The notes: a model not told the origin generated them from the sequence alone. Shown: positions 15,175 to 24,943, numbered from the stretch's first letter. The stretch is DNA of 64,000 nucleotides from RGIG9060 sp052173655 (GCA_052173655.1 JBQMYD010000001.1:124001-188000), one strand, 5' to 3'. Numbers and translations are program-made.

Positions 15175-17442
15175 TTACCAAGTTCCGAGTTTGTAAGTAA
15201 CCTCGGTTTTACCCGGAAAACTGTCTTGTTGTATTTCGTATACACCATCTCTGATTTTACCACCGGTAAGAACAAGTCTGTCAAAGAATATCTTACCCGG
15301 ATACATACAATTTGACATAGTAACTGTTCCGTTCATCTTTCCGTTAAGTGAAAGGTTCATGCTGGAGTCAGTATTTCCGTTCAAGAAATATGTTGTAAGT
15401 TTTTCTTCTTTCATAGTATCAGGATTGATAAATTTAATTTGATAGTCAGAGTAATTTGTGTATTTCAAAATAACGATAGCTGCACTTAGTCCTTGTAAGT
15501 AAGCATGATAAAACAATGTACCGCCTAAATCACCGTTTATGGTTTCCTGTCCAAGTGCATCCTGTCCGTAACTGTGCATAAGTTTAAGTTTGGATTGCGA
15601 GTTTTTCATCGTTGGTATGAATTGCACAAGATACTGTTCTGCAGAAAGTGCACCGTATCCGTAAGCTGTGTTAGTGTAATTTATTCCCTGATTGAGAGTA
15701 TTCAATGCAAGAACTTTATAATAATAAACAGCCTCAGGTTTTGCGGTTGAATTTTCATCTACAAATGAAGTTCCAACAACAGGATCTGCGGATATCAGTT
15801 TAAAACCTGTATCATGCTTTGCAGATCGATATACGTAGTACCCTGCAGGATCATCGTTTACAGGTTTTTTCCATGTAATTTCTACAGGATATACACCGCT
15901 GGCATTTGGATCGTACTTAGGTGCTATGTATTTTGCTTTTGAAGCCACACAGTCGGTTGCTCCATAAGGAGAAGGTGCTACAGCAATGGAACTTACGGAT
16001 TCTACCGAGTTTGAGTTAATTGTTGTAACTTTATAGAATTTTGAAGTTCCGATATTTACTGCCGGTATACTTACCTCTATCATTCCGTTTGAATTAAGAG
16101 TGTAAGGCCCTGCTATAGGATTAGGTGAAATTCCTAAAGGAGAATATGCAATGTTATCAGGGGAACATAGAATGCTGTATGTATACTCAATTTTTGAAGA
16201 ATCAAAACTGGTAACCTCTCCTGAACCTATAGCCGGAGTAAAAGACAATGTCTGAGAACCGTCAGGATTTTTGATCGCACTTAATGAAGAAGGAGGGCTT
16301 AGCAAGAATCCTTCACAGTTATCTTCCGACATAGGCCCGTTGAAAAGTTCTCCGTTTGCATCTGTGTAAAACGGTTTTATAAAGTAATAATAAAGAACTC
16401 CGGTTTCAAGGTTTTTTCCGTCATCAATGGTTGTTCCGGTCATATCATTTTTTACAAGCGTTTTGGAAGAATCTTTTGAACTTGAACGATAAACGCTGTA
16501 ATGCATATCAATTCCGCTAGGATTTCCGACTGCTGCATTCCATTGAACGGATATCTTATCTTTTGTATCGCCTCTTCCTTTACTACTTACAATTTTTACG
16601 TTTGAAGGTGAAGTTGGAGCTCCTGCTTTTAGAGCATAACCTAAAGCCATTGCACTTGGAACGGATCGACCGTTTGAATTTTTTGCTATGACAGTAAAGT
16701 AAAATTCAACACCTCTTTCACTTTCCAATACCTTGTTTTTATAAGAAGTTGTATTTCCGCGAACACTGCCGACTCTTTCCGCTCCTGTTCCATTTTCATT
16801 TTTTGTTCTGTAGATATCATATCCCAAAGCATTTTTTGTTTTTCTCCAAGTAACTTCAATTTCTTCCTGGCTTCTTCCGGCTCCGGCAGAAACATTCGTT
16901 ACCGGAGCAAAAAGTGTTCCGTAATTTTTGTTGGACGTAGGATCACTGGAATCGTATTTTTCACGTTTATTTTCTGCGTAAATGCGGTAGTAGTAACGAT
17001 AGCCGTTTAGATAAGATACATTTGTATAATCCGGGCTATCCAAAATTACATCAGTATACGAAGTTCCATAAACATACCGCTTTATAACAGAAAATAAACT
17101 GTCATCAGGCGGATCTTGAAAATCCGGAGATGTAGGATCACAAATCGCTCGTTCAATACAGTATGAAGAAGCGTTTGGAACTGCCTTCCATGTAACTGTG
17201 ATGTCTGTAGCAGAATCTTCCCTGCTTATAAAAATTTCGGAAGGAGTAGGAAGTTGTTTTAGCTCCGAATCCACTCTTATTGCGTCGGATAGAATATTGT
17301 TAAAACCGTTATTCATTGGAATCTTGCGTTGGAAGAAATCTGTACAAGAATAAACGAAAGTTAAAGAAACAATAATCAATACTGCAATAAACAATTTTTC
17401 ATACAAAGTCTTTTTATTTTCTTTTTTTAAGTAACTTTTCAT
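15175..17442 (-). CDS. FN3-repeat lipoprotein, medium type (copy A)
   Basis: A 755-residue lipoprotein and paralogue of the protein at 7000-9231, similar along its whole length. The frame begins with ATG at 17457, but the second ATG (17442) has GGAGA about 9 bases upstream and matches the paralogue's start. Lipobox VYSC gives Cys33. FN3-like modules run to about residue 590 (for example ITWKKPVNDDPAGYYVYRS, almost identical to the paralogue), then the shared C-terminal domain with ING DL-type, YFLNG and NCMYPG motifs. It lies 6 bases after the large FN3 gene, so translation is probably coupled. Function unknown. Confidence 0.85.
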   Translation of the reverse strand: MKSYLKKENKKTLYEKLFIAVLIIVSLTFVYSCTDFFQRKIPMNNGFNNILSDAIRVDSELKQLPTPSEIFISREDSATDITVTWKAVPNASSYCIERAICDPTSPDFQDPPDDSLFSVIKRYVYGTSYTDVILDSPDYTNVSYLNGYRYYYRIYAENKREKYDSSDPTSNKNYGTLFAPVTNVSAGAGRSQEEIEVTWRKTKNALGYDIYRTKNENGTGAERVGSVRGNTTSYKNKVLESERGVEFYFTVIAKNSNGRSVPSAMALGYALKAGAPTSPSNVKIVSSKGRGDTKDKISVQWNAAVGNPSGIDMHYSVYRSSSKDSSKTLVKNDMTGTTIDDGKNLETGVLYYYFIKPFYTDANGELFNGPMSEDNCEGFLLSPPSSLSAIKNPDGSQTLSFTPAIGSGEVTSFDSSKIEYTYSILCSPDNIAYSPLGISPNPIAGPYTLNSNGMIEVSIPAVNIGTSKFYKVTTINSNSVESVSSIAVAPSPYGATDCVASKAKYIAPKYDPNASGVYPVEITWKKPVNDDPAGYYVYRSAKHDTGFKLISADPVVGTSFVDENSTAKPEAVYYYKVLALNTLNQGINYTNTAYGYGALSAEQYLVQFIPTMKNSQSKLKLMHSYGQDALGQETINGDLGGTLFYHAYLQGLSAAIVILKYTNYSDYQIKFINPDTMKEEKLTTYFLNGNTDSSMNLSLNGKMNGTVTMSNCMYPGKIFFDRLVLTGGKIRDGVYEIQQDSFPGKTEVTYKLGTW

Positions 17443-17463
17443 TTTTTGTTTCTCCATAATAGA

Positions 17464-20400
17464 CTATCTCCACCACCAATTTTCTTTATAAATCAGATAT
17501 GTATTATCAGGTGCAAATACATCTCCTTTATAATGTGCTCCCAGATTGAAAGGAGCCCAGTATTTCAGCCTTTCATAATCGTTGTTTTCCCATGAAATTG
17601 AATAACTTGTCATTCCCGGTCGTTCCTTTGACATAGTGCATGAGTTAAAATCATATTCACCAAATTTTCCAATTTCAAAAGATACTACTCCGTTGTAACT
17701 AGGATCTGCCAATACACATGTAACGTTAAGAGTGTTTTTTGTAGCACGGTAAAGATAACCTCCTCCATAGTTGGTAGTTTTTTCTTCATTCTTATTGGAA
17801 GCTGTTATAGTAAAAGGACAGGTGAAAGCTCCCGATTGTTCTGAACAAAGTCCGCCTCTAAAAATATGCTTGTAGCTTGTTCCGTCAGTACCCCACTCAA
17901 GAATACCCCACTTAAGACCGCTTTGTTTTTTATGCCTTGTGGTAAAGTTCCCTGTTGCTCCTTGAATTTTTCTTACATCACCACGGCTAGGAACACCGCA
18001 TTGAGCAAAAGAGTCTCCCAGTACAAGTGCAACACATCTTAAAAATTCAGCTTCAGAAATCTTACGGTAAGTGAAAAGTTCAATTTCATTACCGTTTGAA
18101 TCAAGATTTGAAAAAGAGCATTTTATTGTTTTGCTTTCTCCGTTTTCTTCAAAAGTTCGTTTTGCTTCAACTTTTGCAAAATGCCTGTAGTCTCTAAGAA
18201 CTTGAAGGATTCCCGTATGAACTTCCCTGTCTTTATATTCATTAAAGCCTTCTTTTGTGAAATCCGGAGTTATACGAATACCGTAGCCACTTTTCACAAC
18301 TGTTATCTTGTGTGTAGCTGCATCTTTTGGCACAATAGCTCCGTTGTGATTCATAGTACAAATTTCAATATAATCTTTTTTATTATTAAGATTTTTTATT
18401 TTGAATGAAAAGTCGTTATCAGGTCCTACTGCTCGCACAGAATAATCCCATGGCTTTAAAATAAGAGCTTCGGTATAAGATGCGTATCCTCCTGAAGTTA
18501 CGTACTTTGTGCTGAAATCTACAGCAAAAGCATAGCCTTTATTTTTTTGTTCCGTGTAATGACCTCCGTCCTTTGCTACAACCTCACTTTCAAATTTCGT
18601 TTTTAGGTCTTTTTCATATGAAGCCAAGATTTTTTCTCTACCGGAATAGTCTACAAGATATTCAAAAGCCTTACATCGAGCTTCGTCTGAAAGTAAATCT
18701 ACAAAGTCTCCATTTACTTCCTGAACGGCAGATGTTGCTCTCCATGGATCTGAAGAGCCTGCAATGCGTCTTTTGAGTTGAGGAGAACTGGTATCACCTT
18801 GCTTATACGGAATTTTAAACTTTATTATAACCTTGTTAGGGTCTTCTGACTTTGAAGCTCTAATATCTTGTCCATATCCCAAGGCACTTCCGATTTTACT
18901 TACTTTGTTAAGTTCTTTTACTTCAAATTTTCCGGCAAGTTTTCTGTCAACAGGATTAAATACGTCATCTCCTTTTACAACAGGGAATACCGTGTATCTG
19001 AAAGGAAGACCCCATGCAATAAAATCCTGATTGTGCTCCCAAAGTCCTGAGTTAGCAGGATCAGTATCTTCTTTGAACGTGTCGTATAGAACATACTGCC
19101 CGTTTTCAAATTTTACCGTTATGCCGCTTACACCGGCTTCGTCGGCATTGGTTATCGTTTTTCCGTCTGCGGATATAAAGTATCCGTCGGAAGCGGTTTG
19201 AGCCAAGACAGTAGGATTTTCTGCAAGTTCCATTTTTGCTCGTGCAACATGATAATATTTTGCTCCCTCTACAGGTTTCCATGTAACTATTATCTTGTCT
19301 TTTTGTGCTGTAGAAAGACATGATACTGTAATATCAGTATTTGCAGGTCCCAGTGTTCCGGCTCTTACGTTTCCGGCAGTTTCTTCTGTGGTAGTTGTGT
19401 TTTTTGAACTTACAGTTACAATAACACTCTTTCCGGAAAACGAAGCATAGTCATATTTTCTAGGATTTTGTATTTTGTATGAGTAAACATCGCTTGTAGA
19501 GTCATATGTAATATTGCTTCCCGGATCTTCAGGATCCAACCAAGCTGTAGTGTCATTTATGGTTCTGTCATGCTCGTACTCATAGTAAATTTTATATCGG
19601 TCTGCTTCGCTTACTTTAGGCCAAGAAACGGTGATACTATCGTAATCAATTTTCGCTATAGAAAACTCAGGGTTTGAAGTTCCCAATGTAGCAGCATCAA
19701 CAATATTACTGTCAACGTCTATAGCTCTATTTGCTACGACTTTGTATTTTGCCTTATATCCGCTTGTTGCAGGATCTTTGAAGTCTACAGTATCTCCCTT
19801 GTTTTTTCCGGCTAAGAAAGGAGTCATGGCACTTACATCGTACTTTACAGACCATGAATAACCGTCGTCAACCGAAACATAAACGGAGTAGGAAACGGTA
19901 TCATCAAAAGTCCATGTAAGATAAACGTAATCTTTGTAACCGTTATGTGCCGTTACTACAGGAGCTGTAGGAATATCTGCCGAATCAGTTACCAAAATGC
20001 GACTTGAAAGTTTTACGCTTGTATAAACATTGGAGGCAGTTGAAACGTCGCTTGCTACAGATAAATCTGTTTTTGCAATATAAAGCGTGTACACATAAAA
20101 ACCTTTTTGCTCAGAATCGGAACAATCAAAAGCATCGTAATTATTACAAATACTTGCAACCGAATCGAATATTTTTGAATACGTTGTTCCTTTAGAAACC
20201 GAAGGGGAATCAATGTCAAATCTTTCTTTACCTAAAACATACTTATAATTCACTTCAAGATCGGTAAAATCCAAGTTAAGCCCTACGATGGTTTTTATTG
20301 TCTTTTGTGTATAGTAGTTTCCCGGTTTAGCTCCGCTTGTCATGAACAAAGGTTGAAAGTATTTTCCTAAAGGTCCTGTGAGCTCTTCATACAATCCCGG

Positions 20401-21795
20401 TTCAAATGTTGTAGGAGCTCCGTCTACATTCTTTCCTTCAAAAGACTCTTTCATCATTATTGCATCTTTAATTTTCGTGTTACCCAATGAACCGACATCT
20501 TTTTGATGAACGTAAAAAGCCGGTTGCAAGTTAGGATCCGGAGTTTCCGAAGAACTGTAAGGAGTTTTATAGAAGTAATCGTAGTGGTTTTCTGTGCTTC
20601 TTAACGTAAAGTTAGGAACATCAATAAGCCATGCAACTGTTTCCACATAAGAGGATTCCGACGTGTTCCCCTCATAGTTTGTAGGTGTTCCGAAGTCTGT
20701 ATATGATTGTATCTTATAGCAATAACGTACACCGCGTTTAGGAGCTTTATCCAAAGTAGAAGTATCGGTCCATACTATTGCTTGTCCGGGATTATAGTAA
20801 TCGGTTATGGTTGAACCGCTTCCTGAAGTTTCATAGCCGGATTGATCTTTCCAAGAATCTGCTCGTATGTCATTTCCTACTTTTACGTATGGTTCATCAC
20901 TTCCATCTATTTTTCTAAAAACTTTAAAGAAAATCGGACTTCTGACAAAATCTTTTTCAATCGAATCATATCTTTCAACCCATGTAGGTAACGTAAATGC
21001 AATTTTTATCTCAGAATCACTTGTACCTCTCGTAGGAGTAGGGAACAAAGGAGGATTAGGACGAAGTCTTCTTGCTGTTGTTGCATTTACCTTTGCAGAA
21101 ATTTCCGTCTGTGAAGTTTCTACTATATTGAAAGCTTCAACCGCATAAAAATATTCGGTGCTGGCTTCAAGATTTTTAAAAGTAACTTCTGTATCTGATT
21201 TGCTACCGTCAACAGCTTCTACCGCAAATTCTTCTCCCGTAGCTTTGTAACAATATATAGTGTATCGGACGTTTTTCTTGTATGTATCTTCGCTTACGTT
21301 TCCCATCCACCATTTTACAACACTCATGTTGTCGGAAACATCACCCTCGCTAATGTCCGTAATTATCGGTTTGTCAAGAGATGTTCCGTGTACGGTTTTA
21401 CTTACGGCACTTTCTTCTCCTGTGTATCTTACAGCAGTAATTCTATAATATCTGTCGGCACCGTATCCGCAGTCATCAATTACGAATGACGTTTTTGAAG
21501 AATCCGTTTCGCCGCAAAGAGTGAATTCCGCACTCAAAGGTGAGTTCGATTCATAAATGTAGTACCGGCTGGCAGCATCTACTTTTCCCCAGGACAGTTC
21601 GATTCTGCCTTGTAAGCCGTGAGTGGCAACAACGTCAAAAGGTGCACCCCATAGAATCGTTCCTCCCGTACCAGGCGTTCCGGATTGTTGCTGAGAACCG
21701 ATTTTTGGTATCGGTAAAACATTGTTCGGGCAGCCTGTAAAAACGAAAAGTGCAAAAACTGCCATAATTGTAGCGATAAATCCATACCTTTTCAT
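17464..21795 (-). CDS. FN3-repeat lipoprotein, large type (copy A)
   Basis: A 1443-residue lipoprotein, paralogue of the protein at 9252-13331. AGGAG precedes the ATG; lipobox FTGC gives Cys22, and the mature protein starts CPNN, then VLPIPK and WGAP as in the paralogue. Many FN3-like modules follow, some clear (residues about 45-135 with SWGKVDAASRYYIYES), others strongly diverged. The last 190 or so residues form the same C-terminal domain as in copy B (YRKIS..EFLRCV opening, MSKE, W.PFNLG, terminal WWWR). Aspartate-rich and aromatic. It heads the transcription unit, behind a leader with two overlapping hairpins. Likely cell-surface; the role is not known. Confidence 0.85.
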   Translation of the reverse strand: MKRYGFIATIMAVFALFVFTGCPNNVLPIPKIGSQQQSGTPGTGGTILWGAPFDVVATHGLQGRIELSWGKVDAASRYYIYESNSPLSAEFTLCGETDSSKTSFVIDDCGYGADRYYRITAVRYTGEESAVSKTVHGTSLDKPIITDISEGDVSDNMSVVKWWMGNVSEDTYKKNVRYTIYCYKATGEEFAVEAVDGSKSDTEVTFKNLEASTEYFYAVEAFNIVETSQTEISAKVNATTARRLRPNPPLFPTPTRGTSDSEIKIAFTLPTWVERYDSIEKDFVRSPIFFKVFRKIDGSDEPYVKVGNDIRADSWKDQSGYETSGSGSTITDYYNPGQAIVWTDTSTLDKAPKRGVRYCYKIQSYTDFGTPTNYEGNTSESSYVETVAWLIDVPNFTLRSTENHYDYFYKTPYSSSETPDPNLQPAFYVHQKDVGSLGNTKIKDAIMMKESFEGKNVDGAPTTFEPGLYEELTGPLGKYFQPLFMTSGAKPGNYYTQKTIKTIVGLNLDFTDLEVNYKYVLGKERFDIDSPSVSKGTTYSKIFDSVASICNNYDAFDCSDSEQKGFYVYTLYIAKTDLSVASDVSTASNVYTSVKLSSRILVTDSADIPTAPVVTAHNGYKDYVYLTWTFDDTVSYSVYVSVDDGYSWSVKYDVSAMTPFLAGKNKGDTVDFKDPATSGYKAKYKVVANRAIDVDSNIVDAATLGTSNPEFSIAKIDYDSITVSWPKVSEADRYKIYYEYEHDRTINDTTAWLDPEDPGSNITYDSTSDVYSYKIQNPRKYDYASFSGKSVIVTVSSKNTTTTEETAGNVRAGTLGPANTDITVSCLSTAQKDKIIVTWKPVEGAKYYHVARAKMELAENPTVLAQTASDGYFISADGKTITNADEAGVSGITVKFENGQYVLYDTFKEDTDPANSGLWEHNQDFIAWGLPFRYTVFPVVKGDDVFNPVDRKLAGKFEVKELNKVSKIGSALGYGQDIRASKSEDPNKVIIKFKIPYKQGDTSSPQLKRRIAGSSDPWRATSAVQEVNGDFVDLLSDEARCKAFEYLVDYSGREKILASYEKDLKTKFESEVVAKDGGHYTEQKNKGYAFAVDFSTKYVTSGGYASYTEALILKPWDYSVRAVGPDNDFSFKIKNLNNKKDYIEICTMNHNGAIVPKDAATHKITVVKSGYGIRITPDFTKEGFNEYKDREVHTGILQVLRDYRHFAKVEAKRTFEENGESKTIKCSFSNLDSNGNEIELFTYRKISEAEFLRCVALVLGDSFAQCGVPSRGDVRKIQGATGNFTTRHKKQSGLKWGILEWGTDGTSYKHIFRGGLCSEQSGAFTCPFTITASNKNEEKTTNYGGGYLYRATKNTLNVTCVLADPSYNGVVSFEIGKFGEYDFNSCTMSKERPGMTSYSISWENNDYERLKYWAPFNLGAHYKGDVFAPDNTYLIYKENWWWR

Positions 21796-21837
21796 TTTTT
21801 TTCTCCTTTTTTATTTTACTTTATTAAAGCTGATTAC

Positions 21838-21900
21838 CACAGTTTTACTGTGTGATTTTTTTTTCATATTACAAAGTAATATGAAAAAAAAATCGCACAC
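21838..21900 (-). promoter_or_regulatory. Leader hairpins of the copy-A FN3 operon
   Basis: A near-perfect long hairpin occupies 21850-21900: an 18-bp arm (A, nine T, CATATTAC) with 3-base loop, a 2-base bulge, then GTGTG/CACAC. A second hairpin, CACAG/CTGTG at 21838-21852, overlaps its base by three bases, so the two cannot fully coexist. The predicted transcript start lies at the outer edge of the large hairpin, so the mRNA would begin inside it. Confidence 0.6.
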
Positions 21901-21904
21901 AATT

Positions 21905-21933
21905 ATTTTCCTACACGTTTTTTCAACTGTCAA
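21905..21933 (-). promoter_or_regulatory. Candidate promoter of the copy-A FN3 operon
   Basis: Minus strand TTGACA (21933-21928), 17 bases, GAAAAT (21910-21905). The -35 is perfect and the -10 weak. Predicted start near 21898, about 100 bases before the ATG at 21795. Confidence 0.5.
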
Positions 21934-21990
21934 CAAAAAATTAAAAATTTTCATTTTTTTCTAAAATTTTTGATAAAATTTTAAAATATA

Positions 21991-22019
21991 TTGACTAATT
22001 TAAAAAAAAATTATATATT
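21991..22019 (+). promoter_or_regulatory. tRNA-Gly promoter
   Basis: TTGACT (21991-21996), 17 bases, TATATT (22014-22019), 12 bases before the tRNA. The tRNA-Thr/Tyr promoter at 50023-50051 has exactly the same hexamers and spacing. Confidence 0.8.
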
Positions 22020-22031
22020 TAGAGTGTCAGT

Positions 22032-22103
<72 letters not shown>

Positions 22104-22111
22104 GTACAAAA

Positions 22112-22141
22112 GGTTCGTTCGATTAGAACGAGCTTTTTTTT
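22112..22141 (+). terminator. tRNA-Gly terminator
   Basis: TCGTTC-GATTA-GAACGA hairpin (22115-22131) with outer A/T pairs and eight T, directly after the tRNA. Confidence 0.8.
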
Positions 22142-22160
22142 ATTGATACGATTTGTTATG

Positions 22161-22886
22161 CTATGCAAGTTTTTCTTCCCTTCGGAGTATTGCAAATGCA
22201 ACAATAATAAATATTTCGCAAAGCAGAATTGATCTTTCTGCATAGTATTTTATTGTAATAAATCCGAAAATAACACCAAAACCGAAACTCATAATGATGG
22301 AAAGATACTTAAAAAATGAATGCAGGTATTGCATGTTTTTTGTCGTCCGATATTTTGCAAGGTTCATCATACTGCTTTTTAAATTTCCGGTAATCATCGT
22401 CGTAGATATCGGATTTCCATCGACTTTGTCAAAATTAGATACTTGCAGTGCTGCAACAAAAGAAATGGTGGAGTTGACAATATCATGATGAAGATAGGTT
22501 CCAATCAGTCCGATGACGGCAAGAATTGCTACTTCAAAGAGTAATACGGCTGTCATTCGCGTATAGTTTTTAACATAATGCTTATTTTTAAAAAATTCGG
22601 AGATAAATATACCAAGTGCGAATGTAACGATGGGTAAAATATATTTTAAGGATTTATCAAGTTCCCTATTGGCGACAGAAATAAACAGGAGTACTACATT
22701 ACCTGTTTGTGCATTTGCAAACACCCTACCTTTTAATAAATAAGAATAAGCATCCAAGAAGCCTCCCACTAGTGAAAGAGATATTCCGATTATAATATTG
22801 TCATGCAATTTTTCTTCTTGTATTTTTGTTGAATCTACATGTATTGCATTTGTTGAAAGCCGTCTAAATAATCTAAATTTTTTCAT
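22161..22886 (-). CDS. DUF1275 (YoaK-like) membrane protein
   Basis: A 241-residue inner-membrane protein. After about 30 polar residues there are about six hydrophobic segments. The family signature is clear: GGFLDAYSYL (about residues 41-50) and GRVFANAQTGNVVLL shortly after. DUF1275/YoaK proteins are widespread and of unknown transport function. It stands alone between tRNA-Gly (convergent) and thrC (same strand, 116 bases upstream). GGA precedes the ATG. The gap upstream contains a short CTTATAG/CTATAAG dyad near 22946-22966. Confidence 0.85.
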   Translation of the reverse strand: MKKFRLFRRLSTNAIHVDSTKIQEEKLHDNIIIGISLSLVGGFLDAYSYLLKGRVFANAQTGNVVLLFISVANRELDKSLKYILPIVTFALGIFISEFFKNKHYVKNYTRMTAVLLFEVAILAVIGLIGTYLHHDIVNSTISFVAALQVSNFDKVDGNPISTTMITGNLKSSMMNLAKYRTTKNMQYLHSFFKYLSIIMSFGFGVIFGFITIKYYAERSILLCEIFIIVAFAILRREEKLA

Positions 22887-23002
22887 AATTCCATTTTGTA
22901 CCGCGATTGTAATAGAATATGGCTAAATTTATGCCCTGACTATAGCCTTATAGCTTACCTATAAGAATACCGGTAGATCGGATATTAGATTCTTTCTTGA
23001 TT

Positions 23003-24415
23003 TTACAGATTTTCTAACAGCCAGGATTTAAATTTTTTATAGTCAGCTTTCATCGGAATGGCCTTTTCCGGTAATAATAAAATCTTTTCAAGTCGATCCG
23101 GAATTATAGGTTCTCTGTCAAGCTGCTCATAAACAATTTCTCCGAATTTTGCAGGATGTGCCGTTTCAAGAACTATTCCTACTGCTTGTTTTTTTGCAAC
23201 TTTTTCTGCCCAAAAAGGAATATTAGGTGTAAGACCCGGTTTTTCGTAACTGTTTTTGTTTCCGTCAAGCAGTTCCGCCATGGCACCCATTCTCGTATCT
23301 TTCCATGCTTGATACGCTACCGCTCCGTGAGGATCTATAATATAGCCCGTGCTTGTATGACAATCTTTTATTGCTTTTCTTGTTCCTTTTTCATCAAGCC
23401 AATACGAAGCAAGAAGTTGTTTTGTTTCTTCATAAGTGTGCATAGCAATCATTCTTTCATAGTTGCTTGGGGTTCCTACATCCATTGCATTTGAAATTGT
23501 CTGTATAGAAGGTCTAGGTTTGTATTCTCCTGTAGCGATCCAATCAGGAATTGTTCTGTTGGAGTTTGTTGCGGCGATAAAACCTGTAATTGGGGCTCCC
23601 ATCTTTCTTGCAATAAGACCTGAGGTTAAATTTCCAAAGTTTCCGGAAGGAACTGTTACTATAATTGACGGATCATCAATTTTGCTATCTCTAGGACAGC
23701 GGTGTGTTACGTGTAAAGATGCATATGTATAGTAAAAACTTTGCGGCAAAAGTCGTGAAATGTTTATAGAATTTGCCGAAGAAAGTCTGAATTTTTTACG
23801 AAGTTCAGAATCGGTAAATGCCGTTTTTACAAGTTTTTGACAGTCATCAAAAGTTCCTGCAACTTTTAGAGCTCTTACATTCCCAGTGAAAGTGGAAAGT
23901 TGTTTTTCCTGCAAAGGACTGATTTTTCCTTCAGGATATAGAATTGTAACGTCAAGACCCGGTACATTATGAAACGCACTTCCTACTGCACTTCCTGTGT
24001 CGCCGGAAGTTGCAACCAAAATATGAAGAGGTGTGTTTTCATCTTTGTTGAAATATGACATCACTCTTGCCATGAATCTGGCTCCAAAATCTTTAAATGC
24101 ACATGTAGGACCATGGAAAAGTTCAAGAACGTAAGTTACAGGATCAAGAGGTACTACCTTGGGTTGAAAAGGGTAGCAGTCTCCAATTATGGCTGCAAGA
24201 TCACTTTCCGGAATTTCATCTTCTATAAGAAGTTTTGAAGATTCAAAAGCTATATCTCTAAATGAAGGAGAAGGTGTTTTTGTTAAAAAATTTATATCCA
24301 GCTTTGGAATTTGTACGGGAATATAAAGACCTCCCGATTTTTCATTCATTCCATTAAGAACTGCTGTTCTAAAATCAACTTGTACAGAAGAATCTCTTGT
24401 ATCTGTGTAAATCAT
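23003..24415 (-). CDS. thrC: Threonine synthase
   Basis: PLP enzyme that converts O-phosphohomoserine to threonine, the last step of threonine synthesis. The 470 residues fit the longer threonine synthase class. The PLP lysine motif HGPTCAFKDFG is at residues 101-111 (Lys108), the phosphate-binding SGDTGSAVGSAF follows at about 145, and the PSGNFGNL loop at about 260. The C-terminal part has TAHPAKF. No other thr genes are near, so it is a single-gene unit with its own promoter, which carries a dyad over the -10 element. Confidence 0.96.
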   Translation of the reverse strand: MIYTDTRDSSVQVDFRTAVLNGMNEKSGGLYIPVQIPKLDINFLTKTPSPSFRDIAFESSKLLIEDEIPESDLAAIIGDCYPFQPKVVPLDPVTYVLELFHGPTCAFKDFGARFMARVMSYFNKDENTPLHILVATSGDTGSAVGSAFHNVPGLDVTILYPEGKISPLQEKQLSTFTGNVRALKVAGTFDDCQKLVKTAFTDSELRKKFRLSSANSINISRLLPQSFYYTYASLHVTHRCPRDSKIDDPSIIVTVPSGNFGNLTSGLIARKMGAPITGFIAATNSNRTIPDWIATGEYKPRPSIQTISNAMDVGTPSNYERMIAMHTYEETKQLLASYWLDEKGTRKAIKDCHTSTGYIIDPHGAVAYQAWKDTRMGAMAELLDGNKNSYEKPGLTPNIPFWAEKVAKKQAVGIVLETAHPAKFGEIVYEQLDREPIIPDRLEKILLLPEKAIPMKADYKKFKSWLLENL

Positions 24416-24486
24416 ATTTTTCGCCTTAAAACATTAATCTTTTTTATAAATTTATAATTTAAATGTGTATCCATTTTTCTTACGAT

Positions 24487-24527
24487 ACTGCACGAGCAGT
24501 CTATCATAGTCGTATTACTTTAGTCAA
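24487..24527 (-). promoter_or_regulatory. thrC promoter with overlapping dyad
   Basis: Minus strand TTGACT (24527-24522), 18 bases, TAGACT (24503-24498). The inverted repeat ACTGC-ACGA-GCAGT (24487-24500) overlaps the -10 element and the predicted start (about 24491). An operator or a hairpin at the 5' end of the mRNA are both possible. The leader is about 75 bases. Confidence 0.6.
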
Positions 24528-24600
24528 ATTGTAGAGTTTATTATTTTATCGATTTTTTTTGATATAGATAAAAATTTTTAATAAAAATATAAAAACCTTA

Positions 24601-24629
24601 TTGACACTTTTATTAAAAATTAGTACATT
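24601..24629 (+). promoter_or_regulatory. tRNA-Val promoter
   Basis: TTGACA (24601-24606), 17 bases, TACATT (24624-24629). The start is predicted near 24636, only about 5 bases ahead of the mature tRNA, so RNase P would remove a very short leader. Confidence 0.85.
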
Positions 24630-24640
24630 AGTGAAAGTAA

Positions 24641-24713
24641 GGGCGATTAGCTCAGCTGGGAGAGCACCTGGTTTACACCCAGGGTGTCGGGGGTTCGAAC
24701 CCCTCATCGCCCA
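24641..24713 (+). tRNA. tRNA-Val (anticodon TAC)
   Basis: Cloverleaf of 73 bases: acceptor GGGCGAT/ATCGCCC, D-arm GCTCAGCTGGGAGAGC, anticodon stem CCTGG/CCAGG with loop TTTACAC, T-arm GGGGGTTCGAACCCC, discriminator A. No encoded CCA. The 230 bases after it hold no gene I can support; a TTTCCTG-T-CAGGAAA dyad (24727-24741) may be a weak terminator. Confidence 0.97.
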
Positions 24714-24943
24714 CTCTTACTTAGAGTTTCCTGTCAGGAAAATTCTGCTATCTGTTTTTTGTTGCGATAGGTTCTTATTCCTTTCGCATTTTTTTTTGCT
24801 TTGTATGATGTTGCAAAAGTTCTTGTTGACAAAACTTCTTGTGGGATTTTTCTCATGGGATGGGCAAGCACGGAATCATGTTATCTTGCTACGCTCCTTG
24901 TTGAAAATTTTACTTTCATATCGGTATCAGTCAAAATATTTTT

